This document shows, in pieces, positions 26,307-38,200 of a stretch of 64,000 bases of DNA. Both the position numbers and the translations under genes were made by a program. Within the stretch, counting starts at the first letter, position 1; the number at the start of each line of letters is the position of its first letter. Source of the stretch: Cinnamomum chago. Taxonomy: Eukaryota; Streptophyta; Magnoliopsida; Laurales; Lauraceae. The DNA lies in NCBI GenBank assembly GCA_038049695.1, contig CP142453.1, positions 114,716,001 to 114,780,000 of the forward strand. Reading direction: 5' to 3'. The notes under the pieces were generated by a model that was not told where the DNA came from, ran no database searches, and saw only the letters and a program-made list of their open reading frames with translations.

Positions 26307-28430
26307 ATGTCCTGCTCAGCCCCATTTCTCCCACATAACCCAACTACCCCAGCAGCCCAAACAGCCAGTTCAAACTCCTCAAAGAACAAATCCCACCCCA
26401 TCTTCCCTCTCTTGGAAAGGAAGCTCCAACACATGAGGGATATCCAACAAATACATGGCCAACTAATTATAACAGGATTTATCAATCACACCCCATCCCT
26501 CACCAAATTACTCTCCCACTCCCTCTCAGGAGGCTCAGATAGTCTGACATATGCATACAAGGTTTTCAGACACATCCCTGGACCCAACATAGTGATCTGG
26601 AACACCATCATAAGAGGCTTTGTGAACCACAACATACCCAACATGGCACTCTCTTGCTATGTGGAGATGTTACTCCAGGAACCCAACATCTTTCCTGATA
26701 GATTCACATTCCCCTCATTGCTGAAGGGTTGTGCCCACATATCAGCTTTGGATGAGGGGAAGGCCTTACATGGTCAAATTGTTAGGTGTGACCTTCAATC
26801 TGACCTCTACATACAAACTACACTCCTTAACATGTATGCAGCATGTGGGGATCTCAACTCAGGGAGGATAATATTTGAAAAGATGGATCATAGAAACCAA
26901 GTTGTTTGGACTTCATTGATAAGTGGGTATGCTAAAAATCACAACCCCAAAGAGGCACTGATTTTGTTCACTGAGATGGAAAGAGAAGGCCAAGAGCCTG
27001 ATGAGGTGACCATGGTGAGCACCCTTTCTGCTTGTGCACAACTCAAGGATTTGGATTATGGCAAGAAGCTCCATCTTCAAATCAAGAAATCAGGTTTGAA
27101 AATCTGCGCTATTCTCGGGACTGCTCTGGTGGATATGTATGCAAAATGTGGGGAATTATTTTCAGCGAGACAGGTCTTCGATGCATTGCCTGAGAGAAAT
27201 GTGGTTGCTTGGTCGGCTATGATTTCTGGATACGCATACAACAATCACAGTAAAGAGGCATTGGAACTATTTGAAAAGATGGTTACTGAAGGCAATCAGA
27301 AGCCCAACCAAGTCACCATCTTAGGAGTGCTTTCAGCTTGCATTCAGTTTGGTGACTCGAATTTGGGAAGATGGATTCATGCGTATATCGATAAAGCCGG
27401 GCTGAATACTTCTATCACTCTGCAAAATTCACTAATGGACATGTACACAAAATGTGGCAGGATAGATGCTGCTCTTCAAATTTTCGACGCAATGCCTGAA
27501 AAAGACGTTGTCTCTTGGAACATCATGATCAATGGACTCGCTCTTCACGGTCTCGGAAAGCAAGCACTAGCACTGTTCTCTCACATGCATATTGATGGAA
27601 TTCTGCCAGATGATATCACTTTCATTGGAGTGCTGTCAGCTTGCAGCCACGCAGGGCTGGTGCAGGAGGGCCGTCATCATTTTCAAAACATGTATGAAAG
27701 ATATGGAATCATACCACAATCAGAGCATTATGGGTGTATGGTTGATCTTCTTAGTAGAGCAGGGATGCTGGAGGAAGCTGAAAGGTTGATCCAAGACATG
27801 CCCATGGAGCCCAATGGTGCAATTTGGGGGGCTTTGCTCGGTGCATGCAGAGTCTATAACAATGTCGAGCTGGGGACGAAAGCAGCGAAATACCTTCTTG
27901 ATCTTGAACCAGAAAATGACGGTGTTTACGTTCTCTTGTCAAACATCTTCGCCAGTAACAAGCAGTGGGAGCAAGTGAGAAAAGTGAGGGATTTGATGCA
28001 TGAAAGAAGCATCCGAAAAACGCCTGGTTGCAGTTCAATTGTGGTGGATGGGGTTGCCCATGAGTTTCTTGTGGGAGATCGGTCTCACCCGGAATCAGAA
28101 AACATTTACCTGATGCTGAATCATGTAAACCAAAGATTGAGATTGGCTGGTTACATTGCTGAAACATCACCAGTTTTACTAAATATCGATGAGGAAGACA
28201 AGGAAGACTCCATCTCACAGCATAGTGAGAAGTTAGCCATATGCTATGGGCTGATGAGGACAAGGCCAGGGGACAGCATTCTCATATTGAAGAACCTTAG
28301 AATATGCGGGAACTGTCACTCTGCAATAAAATACATTTCAGAGATTTTCGAACGAGAGATAATTGTCAGGGACAGAAGCCGATTCCACCATTTCAGAGAT
28401 GGTGTCTGTTCTTGTGGAGATTATTGGTAA
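26307..28430 (+). CDS. DYW-type pentatricopeptide repeat protein, organellar RNA editing factor
   Basis: Intronless, 707 codons; the start is fixed by an in-frame TAA nine bases upstream. The N-terminus (about 40 residues, rich in S, T, N and P, almost no acidic residues) fits an organelle targeting peptide. From residue about 50 to 500 there are tandem PLS-type PPR repeats, with words such as VVWTSLISGYAKN, ALVDMYAKCG and VVSWNIMINGLALHG. E/E+ motifs follow (about 505-610, with PGCSSI). A complete DYW domain ends in the tripeptide DYW. The zinc/deaminase signature is present: H639-S-E641 and C667-x-x-C670. Such proteins bind organellar transcripts and carry cytidine-to-uridine editing activity. 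The target and organelle cannot be deduced here. A broken second copy lies at 47096-47272 plus 51905-52678. The gene converges with CHY1, with 857 bp between stop codons. Confidence 0.95.
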   Translation: MSCSAPFLPHNPTTPAAQTASSNSSKNKSHPIFPLLERKLQHMRDIQQIHGQLIITGFINHTPSLTKLLSHSLSGGSDSLTYAYKVFRHIPGPNIVIWNTIIRGFVNHNIPNMALSCYVEMLLQEPNIFPDRFTFPSLLKGCAHISALDEGKALHGQIVRCDLQSDLYIQTTLLNMYAACGDLNSGRIIFEKMDHRNQVVWTSLISGYAKNHNPKEALILFTEMEREGQEPDEVTMVSTLSACAQLKDLDYGKKLHLQIKKSGLKICAILGTALVDMYAKCGELFSARQVFDALPERNVVAWSAMISGYAYNNHSKEALELFEKMVTEGNQKPNQVTILGVLSACIQFGDSNLGRWIHAYIDKAGLNTSITLQNSLMDMYTKCGRIDAALQIFDAMPEKDVVSWNIMINGLALHGLGKQALALFSHMHIDGILPDDITFIGVLSACSHAGLVQEGRHHFQNMYERYGIIPQSEHYGCMVDLLSRAGMLEEAERLIQDMPMEPNGAIWGALLGACRVYNNVELGTKAAKYLLDLEPENDGVYVLLSNIFASNKQWEQVRKVRDLMHERSIRKTPGCSSIVVDGVAHEFLVGDRSHPESENIYLMLNHVNQRLRLAGYIAETSPVLLNIDEEDKEDSISQHSEKLAICYGLMRTRPGDSILILKNLRICGNCHSAIKYISEIFEREIIVRDRSRFHHFRDGVCSCGDYW

Positions 28431-29287
28431 GGTGGTCAAAACTTCAAATGATCTTACATGTAATCTTGTAAGGATTAACAGACTTGCAGATTTCGCAACA
28501 GGCACTGTGCCCTATATAGAAATTGTTTTAAATTATCATATCTCCTACAACCCACTGGTGAGAAAGGTTGTCCAATGTTTATCAATCATTCACTTAAAAA
28601 TTTTCTGGAACTTTCCAAAAAAAATAGTGAGTAGATAAAGCAAAAATTAAATGGAGTTTCACTATTACTTGAACAAAAGATATGATACTGGGGCTGATTT
28701 ATTAAATCTATTGATCATAGCAAATGAAAAAGATGTAAAAACAAAAAGACAGGGGAAAGGCTTTGATACATTTTGATATAAAATATACTTCCACGAATAT
28801 TGCACCGATTCATTACAAGTGATGATCAAACATTCAAGGTGATTAACAGCTTCATTTTTCTTCGTGAAGCATCTAAATTCTTAAACAGTTCAAAATAAAA
28901 AAATAAAAATAGGAGGCTAAATTGTACAAAACAGTTTCACTTATTGCAAGATTCATTGCAATTGATGGAATTATTCAATGTGATTAACAGCTTCATTTAT
29001 TTCTTTGTGAAGCACCATAAACAGCTCAAAATAAAAATAAAAATAAAAATAAAAATAAAAACAGGAGGCTAAATTGTACGAGAATGAAAGCAGTTTTCAT
29101 TTATTTAAGCAATGATTGTCCCCAGAAAACTAGCAGGGAGGTATTCATATTATACATACATCCCTGGTGCATGTACATGCCAAACACTATGAAACTATAC
29201 CCACAAAGAACCAAGGTGTCTGTATAAATAATTAAGCTACAAACATGTGAATTTTAAGGTCCTCATCTTTTAGACAAAACTCGTGAC
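28431..29287. other. Convergent 3' flanks of the PPR and CHY1 genes
   Basis: AT-rich spacer shared by both 3' ends. It contains an internal repeat: 28830-28930 and 28965-29080 both read cttcatttt/cttcattta, then tgtgaagca and aaaaacaggaggctaaattgtac, with an (AAATA)n run at about 29030-29059. No gene is supported. Confidence 0.6.
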
Positions 29288-32200
29288 TCAAAGCTTTGAC
29301 ATAATAGAGATAGTAGACTTGTATCGACCAGGAAGCTTTAGATCCACCCATCCTTCACCATCAATCTTGGAGAAATAGCGATCCACCATCTCATCGCTGA
29401 TCAGCTCCAGCTTTGAAGGCTCCCACTGCAAAATCAACAACAGTAAGTTGCATTGTAAATCAAAGGTAAAGGCTTTATTCCATAAACTAGAAATTATACC
29501 GACTCATTGGACCAGAAAGAGGGAAAGAAGAAAGAAAGGCTTGGCTCTTCAACCTTAGGGTTTTTGTCTTTGTCGATCAGCATCGCCCTGCAACCCTGCA
29601 TTTCAAGGCTGGCTTTTAGAAAATTCAGGATAAATAAGAGAGCATGGCAGCAGTAATTAATTGTCATATTCTCCACAGACCTCGTAGAAATCATTGCTGA
29701 CGTCTCGTTTCATGGCATGGCAACACATTCTGTATTCTCTAATAAAGCACTGCTCAATTGTTTGCAGCCTGCCTTCTCTAAACTAAAATTGCATGACGAG
29801 AAGTAATTCAAAATAAGTACAAAGCTTAACTATTTAGCAAGAAATTGTTGATTTCAGATACTGTATTGTTCTTTTTAAGTACAAGATATATGTAATTGAA
29901 CCAGATAAAGTGGACATCTAAATATAACTAATACTTTCCTTTATTTAATATTCAACCTCAAGACTATGCTGCAAATTAGCATGCTGCAGCAAACTAGCCC
30001 AGTCTTCAAATTTATATATTTCCACGTAAACATTCGAGCTAAGGACTATGCTGCATATTAGCATGCTTCAGCAAATTCAGCCTAGGCTTAAGACTTAGAT
30101 ACATTCAGTATTTTTCTTTTATTCAGGTTTTAGTCAAGTTTATCTTGCTTTTTTTTTTTTTTTTTTTTGGTGGGGGGTTTCTTTTTACTCTTGTATTGCA
30201 ATTTTATTTTCCTGCAGAGATTCCATTATCTTCTGAAAGGCAATCCATATCATTCCAGGAGGCATTGGGTCTTTTCCAAGAAAATTAGTAAAACCGTAGG
30301 GTAGAAATACAAGAAAAAGAAGAGAGAAGAAGAATAATAGGATTGTGACTTAAATGTTAGTGATTTCTCGAAGAAAAAATGCCCTTGACCTATTGAAAGA
30401 AACAAGATGTCTTGAGTCAAATCCGGTAGATTCACCAATGAAAGCTAACCATCAACTTCACAGTTTGAATGGCGAACCACTAGAGGATGTGGGAAGAAAT
30501 CAAAGATTAGTTAGTAGATTAACAATCTCATGATTACTATACCAAATATTACCTATGCTGTAAGTCTCAATTTCTGAATTCTGCCATTGCACCTCATTTA
30601 GTTTTCATATACAAAATGATGACATACTCCAATTCTTCTCCAAGAAAAGGGTTATTGTATTCTAAGCATTGTTATTTGGATATTCAAGTTTTTATAGATG
30701 CAGATTGGGCAGGTTGCCAGAATGATTGAAGATCTACTTCAAGCTACCTCACAATTGTAGGTGAGTATATTAGTCACAAGGAAGGGTAAAAAACATGTAG
30801 TGGCTCGCTATCATGCAGTGACGTGAGAAATGTGAGGTCTCAAAGATAAAATTGTTGCTAGCTAGTTGGAATTGACATAAAGATTCTAATTCATTATATG
30901 GAGATAACCAATGAGAACCTAGTTTATCATGAGAAAAATATATCGAGGCTGAATGCCACTTTATCAGGGAGGTGATGGCTAATATAACAACTCCTATGGT
31001 TGTCAGATCAGAACTTCAGTTAGTTGATGTGCTTCCTAAGGCACTAGGTAAAAAGTAGACTTCGAAGATCTTCTCAGCAAGCTTAGCATGATAGATTTCT
31101 CTGTCCGCTTTAGGGGGAGTAGAAAATAATCACCTCTTGATTTGATTCATTTTACTGTTATAAGAGTAGGGATGTTTATGTAATGCCTCTACATTCTCTT
31201 AATAGAAGTGTATAAGGGGTAGTTGTACACATAAATTGGAGAATTTCTCAAGAATTTCTCTCATACTCTCATTGTCTCTCTCCATCTCTTTTATCTTGTT
31301 CATCCATTTTCTCCTTTCTTTTTGTTGGTGCCATATCTCGAACCCATGACCTAATGGGATTAACCAAAGGTTTAAACCATCAAGGCAAGGTAGCCATTTT
31401 CTCCTTTCTATCTATGCTTTTTTTCTTCTATATTGACCAACAAGCACCTCAAAAATGAGAGAAGAACTATTTATACTAAAAGTTTTTATTTTTCTTTCCA
31501 GGAGGAAAACAGGATCATCAATGTCAGCTTTAGCTTATTTTGGCAACTTTCCAAAACCCATCAAAATAGAATTAATCATTACTCATCTGTACATGTGAAT
31601 ATAGTGTATTGAATTCATACCGATCTGAGAGTAAGCTTAAGACCAATCGGAGATGCCTTCTTCAATGATTGAATTGTTTCAGTTTTCCACTCATCAGCTC
31701 CATCTACAGCCACTTGCTCCTACAATAATTGGACACAAGATTCCACTTGCATATAACTTATTCACACTGTAACTATAGTACTAGAAAAATAAAGAGAACA
31801 AGGATGTCAAATGCAGCCAAAAGAGTTCAAAATAACACTACAGAGTTTAACTTCCAGAAATTGTTTTATATCCACTTAATTAGACTCGGTGCAGAAAATT
31901 ACAAGAGAAGATAAGATTTCTTCGACTGTTCTTTTGGAGAAGCACCTGTTGATGATATCCAATCTGCAACCACACAAAAACATCAGCATGAATCAATGGA
32001 CGAAATAGATATAGAGTAGGGTGTCACCATAGGTAAAAAATAGAGTGATGGTGGTCTGAAACTCAAATCAACCACGTCTCCAGCAATCTACTTTTTGCAG
32101 TTTGGAGAAAGTTGTTTTCTAGTAAGGGACATTGGCAGCAAAGTCGAGATCTATACCGACATCATACTTGTGTATCTACTTCTCTGGCAGAGAACCCAAC

Positions 32201-35200
32201 ATCACCATTTTCTTTACCCACAATCATAGCTTGGTGGCAGGGACATCCTCTCCCATGGGGAGTAGCAAGTTTAAGCCCTGCTTAACCCCGTTGGAAGTCA
32301 ATCGTGCCAGCCAGTGTGGAGGTCTACCAATAAAGGGAGAGCCAATCGTATACCTGGTACTGATAAAATAATGCTTCAACAGAGAGACCAAAGTCAAAGT
32401 TCAATACTTGGAGGCTGCATCTTCCAATGGCATCACTGGACCATTTTTATGAATGCAAATATCTTAGCCCCTTGATAAGTTACAGTTACTCCCTTTCAGC
32501 AATATTTCATTGATATAGTTACACCCTTTTAGCAATATTTCTTTCTGCATTACAAAGGAATCTAGCAGAAAAAATAATGCTTTATAATGACATCTAGGAA
32601 TTAAGAATTAATTAATTCCAGTCGGAAGAACACTCAAGATTGGTCTCCTGCAACACATTGCACCGTTCATTTTAGAATCTTGCAATATTTCTATCTCTAC
32701 ATTTTGATCAAAATCAGGATGACAATTGAATGGACTGCAAAAAACTGTAATATTAGGCATGCCCAAAAGTGCTGCAATATCAGCCTTTGATAACTTTGGC
32801 TGGAAACTAATGATAAAAACCCCACACAAACAATACGACTGAAAACAAACTTACTTGTGATAAGCACTTTTTTCCTTCAAAGGAACTTCTTGTGAGTATC
32901 TGTCAATAATTGCACAAACAACAGCTGGATCCACAGTATCTACCTCAACCAGTGCTTCCTCCAGCAAAGGCAATCTCTGTTACTGATAAGCACAAAATTA
33001 CAAACCCATCCAAAATATTTTTTGGAGAAATGTAACTTACTGAAATGGAAAGCTACTATTAAATGTGAAATCATGTCATCTTAGATCTTAGACAGTGGAT
33101 GGGCCACATAGTGTCGGGGGGGATGGTTTGGTAATTGTGCCCCCCTCGACTTTTTAATTTCCTTTAATATAGGAGTGCCTATTTTTATCTTATCCTCTTT
33201 GCGCCAACCCCCCTTTCCTTGTTTGCTACTCAACGAACTTTTTTTCTCTCAGTAAAAAAAAAAATAGAACTTTCAAAACATATAAGGGAAATTTCGAAAA
33301 TCTAGATTAAATTAGATCGAATCTATTTATCACATGGTTTCCTTAACCCCTAAAAAATCTCATACAATCTTCTTTTATCACGTGGTTTCCTTCTATGTAT
33401 CCCTAAATAATCAAATCTATATGATTACCACTTCCATTTGAGTTATATGGTTTCAATTATTTCTCTTTCTTCTTTCTCTACCTATTTTCCTCTCACGAGA
33501 ACCCAAATGCAATAAGCGTCTCCCACACGCTTCATGTGAGCGCAGGGAGTGGAACCCACAATGCAGCCCACTTAATGAAAATATGAGCCACTCAAATGGA
33601 TTTCCCACCTTATTAATGGGATTTCCTCAAATTTTAATTAAAACAATCTTAGGTGTTATAAAATGCTAAATTTAATGATGTTAATGTCACTCGTATATGC
33701 ATTTGCATAGGATTGATAATTAAAAAATAAATTACATCTAAATGATGAAGTATCAAACCCATATTATGACGTTCAAGAAAATTATTTAGTTTGATTTTTT
33801 TTCGTAATTATAATAACGTGCTTACAAGTAAATTTACTAAAATCGTGAAATTTGCAATTCTTCCCTAGTTTTCTAGGCCCATTATTGAATGTTGTTGGAT
33901 GTGGGAAGCAATACGAGTTCATAATTTTCAGCATTTTTGGGGATAATTTAATAACTAGTTTCTGAGTTAAATTGGATTGAATACATGATTTTACATTTTT
34001 AATATTATGTTAACTAATCAATTTATGTTAAATTTTTTATATTATTCTTTTCGTCAGCAAAAAAAAAATCTAATTATTTCTCAAACTCATTGCTAAGACT
34101 TAAGAGAAAATTTTTGCCCCCCGCCCAAGAGAAAATCCTAGCTCCTCCACTGATTTCAAAGAGGTATCCCATGGTGTAGAAATAATGGCAAGTATAGTGA
34201 ACAAAGAAAAAGGATTATTATTTTCAGTTTAGCTAAAACTAGCAGAGAAGCACAATCATCAAATGTTGGAAAATGCCAACAAGAGAAATTTTTGTTAGAA
34301 ACGAACTATACATTGGAATTGACAAAGTGAGTTGCTAGGCCACATGCAAGCATTTCAGCACCATCCAACCTTGCACCAGTAAGACCAACATATTCTCCTG
34401 CCAAAGAAAGAAAATATAGGTTTGATGGTAGAATCATGAAAATACAAGTGAAATGCATAACTGAAGGACTATTAAAAAAGATAGATCAATCTCAGAACCC
34501 ATATCCCAGAAAAGTTGCAAGCAATCAACACACACCTTTTACACAACAATTATTCCCAGAGTGGAAGGACACAGAATACCAGTCAAATTTAAAATGAGAT
34601 GCTGGAAAAGCTTGTAGAAGGCATAATGAGGTCCAATATAACTTCAAGAAGTAACTATTGAACTAAGAAAACGATCTAAGTATAGATAATTAAGTGCATA
34701 CTTTGTATATAGAAATTATCCAGAAACATTGTGTAGTTTGATTCATGTAGAAGATTTCATTTTATTCTTGGGAAAAAATGAAAATAACAGAATCAGGTAT
34801 CTTCTCAATTGTCAACAAGCCTAATACTACTTAGAAAAGATACAGCCTAATAATACTTAAAAAGAAGGTACACAGACTAATACTGAAACAGCAGCATAAT
34901 TAGGAAGGTGGAGACAAGAGCATGAACAAGACATTATGTTTCCTATTAAATTTGTTTAAGGTGAAAAATTAAAGTTGTTATATTACCAAAAAAACCTGGC
35001 AGCCTGGATAGAAAATGAGAAGCACCTACATCTGGGAACAGTCCCAGTGCTGCTTCTGGCATTGCAAATACCTGCAAAAAATTCACTTTCAGATTATAAA
35101 AAAAAAAAAAAAAAAATCTTTTGAGAAAGACAGGAGACTTTGGTGCTTAGGAGAAGAAAAGATAGAATAAAAGAAAAGCCCTAAAAGCAGTGATGGAGAC

Positions 35201-38200
35201 AGGGTTTACTTGTTGGGGGGTTTGGGGTGTGGGTGGGTTGCAAGCGATGGTCGACCAATAATTCCATCAACACTTTCAAATTATTTGGAGACTAGTTGAT
35301 GCAGGATAGACCCACGGTCCCCCATGGATCAACCCACCAATGGGCCCAGCCCATCTACTTCGACCAAGCTCTTTGGGCCCGGCCCATCTATTTTCATGTT
35401 TTAGCTCATTAGGATTTTATTTAATGCTATTTTATGGTTCATGTTGGATGTTTTAATCCTGTCCATCAATGTGTTTGGATGACCAATATTAGTTTTAGGT
35501 TTTATTATTTTCCTATGTAAGTGATGTAAGGCCTCTTGGCTTAGACAGTAAATGATTAATGAAATTTTTATCGAGTGATTTTGAGGTGTCCCAAGTAATC
35601 TCTTCTTCCTTACCCGCGATGGGGAGTTTGGCGGGGGTACCAGGTGCGGGGCGTGTAGAGATGAAAAGACTAGTGATGGATTTTTTTTTTATATAACGAA
35701 AAGACTAGTGATGGATTGTGGAAGGGATATGTTAGGTGCGGGGTGGGCCCAACTTCTATTTTAGTAAAATGTAGGGACATCCCATTCAAAGGGTGAACAC
35801 TCATTTTGAGCAGTTCGGATTTTCAAATTGATGGCCCCCACCCCAATACACACATGGAATTTGAGTGAGACGCTAGAGGATCCAAATTCATGAAACTTGC
35901 ATGATAAGCAATGGAAAAAAATCTCAATCACCAACAAAATGGCCGGGACATCATATGACAGATATCAACAAATGGGAAGAAGAGAACTAAGGTGAAAGGC
36001 TTAGATGGGTATTTTAAAAAGCCAAACACTAAAGTGAAAGGGAGAAGTAAATGAGTTTGCGATTACATTTTTTCACCTTCTGAAAATAGTTATTAGAGTG
36101 CATCCACGAAATCAATATGATGATGCGGCTAAATCAGGGGCGAAAAGTATCCATTTTTCCATTTTATAAGAGTTGAAAATTGTTAAATTGTGATGCCAAT
36201 TAATCAAGGATTACAATGATCTGACAGTCAAGAAAGCAATAGAGCAATGGTCCACAGGCAAAGTCAAAAAGCTGATGGTTAGAATCTTCAAATCTGAAAA
36301 AAATAAATAAATAAATTTAGGAAATCCTCCACCACCACTCCATGAGATTGATAGTCTGATTTACCTATGAAGTAGGGGTCTCAGCAAACAGCACATTTTA
36401 AGGTGCAGGGCCCCACAATTCATCAACAAAATTTTATACAGCTTTTACATTAACTTAGAAGGGACAGATAAGTACCGTATTCTCTGTAGCAACTCGGAAC
36501 CTCCCATGGACGGAAATTCCAGCTCCACTGCCCATAACAATTCCATTAAGAATTGAAACCTTAAACCATAACTTTTATCAGTATTAAAATTTAATCAAGA
36601 CTTTCAGTATGAAAATTTGAATATAAAAGACAATAAATATTAAAAAAAGGGTCGTAATGCCAATGACCTCAAGAAAAGTACCTGAGGTTTACTATATGTT
36701 GCCATTAAATAGTCTACAATGTACTCAAACCAGGATTGTTTTGCACCAAAACTCCAATGCACTGAAGCATACAACTAAATTTATCAACAGTAGAATTAAA
36801 GATAAAAATCAAGTTCACTTCAACATCCTAGAACTCTAGTACGTTAACTAGATGGCCAATAAAGAAGGCAACATGGTAGTATAAAATATCCAAAATGAAA
36901 AGGCACTCATCACTACTAAATTCTTGTGTATAGTAGTCATAATTAATGATCAGAAGCACATAGTCACGAGTTACAAAAGTAACAAATACCATTCTTTCCA
37001 AAATGGATTATCGATACAACATCACCACCAGCGCAAAACGCTCTCCCTTTTCCCTGAAACGATTAAATCATACGACGACAAACATGTCAGAAAAAAATCA
37101 GCCAAGAAAAACTATTCTGCTTCGAAAATGATGACCAAATGCAAGCAAAAAACAAATTCATAACTCATTAGTGTTTTTTTTTTTTTTCTTTTTTTTTTTC
37201 GTTCTTATTTTGAATGGAACTCATTCGGTGTTCATAGAAGAAGATCATAGCCATGGATAATTCATGGATTCTTCTGGACCTCAGATTGTACATGGATTGT
37301 ATTAACTGTTTAGAGTGCACTATAATAGTACCTTCAAAATCACCAACTTCACATTGGGATCCTCCTCATAGGCAACAAGGATATCCAGTAATCGAGTAAC
37401 CTGCAAAGCAGTCATGAACAGAAATCTCAATTCCCAATCCAGAATAGATAAGAAATAATGTTAGTAAGCTACAAACTTACTCCAAATCCTATTACTAGCG
37501 GCATGCATTGGCATCATAGCAATCAATTCATAAAACAAATTTAACAGGATTTTTTTCTAATCATCAGGGCCTTTTGCGCATTTCTAGAAGTGGCTTGTTG
37601 CCTGATGCAGGAGCAGAGGGATTGGATTTAGTGGATCATGTGGTAAATCAGGTCAAAGTATTTAGGTTGATTTGATCAATCAAATAAGACTTCAATCCAC
37701 CTTACCAAGGGTTCGACCAAGAAAATTAGGCAAAACTGCTTCAGATTTGCCCGGTGTAAATTTCTGTGGGTTTAGCAAACGCGGCCTGGGGAATTAGTCC
37801 TATTGCAAAGACCTTAGGGCCCGTTTGGTAATTTTACTAATAAAGTCAAGTTAGTTAAACATCCCATCACAAACACTTTTTACAAAAATTCCCTCCATCT
37901 TTTCCAAAAAAAGTCAAAAAGCAACTACATTTACTCACTAAAAGACAAAAAAATCTACATTTCCCCATACAAAAAGTCAAAAATATTCCATTCCAAACAA
38001 CTAAAAACAAAATAACATCATAACTCACTTATTTTTTATTCATTCTTTTCATTTCACTTCACTCCACTTTATTTTAAAAGTAAATTACCAAACGGGCCCT
38101 TAGGGATGCCCACGTCGTCCAAAAAAAGGAAAATGAAATAAAATAAATTAGGCGAATCCAGAAATTGGATGGTCAAGATGGGCCTACAATGAATCGCATT

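Larger units (their letters stand above)
27357..36559. repeat. Source copy of a tandem segmental duplication (visible part)
   Basis: The DNA from inside the PPR gene through CHY1 exon 6 recurs in the same order and direct orientation at about 47096-64000, with only a few base differences per hundred in most stretches, introns included. The repeat runs off the window end, where 63979-64000 corresponds to 36476-36497. This copy keeps both genes intact and is therefore probably nearer the ancestral state. Confidence 0.9.

Noticed and set aside
27751..28263. 170-codon minus-strand open frame, also present at 51999-52511
   Set aside because: It is antisense to the PPR gene and survives in the pseudogene only because the two copies are nearly identical; no recognisable product.
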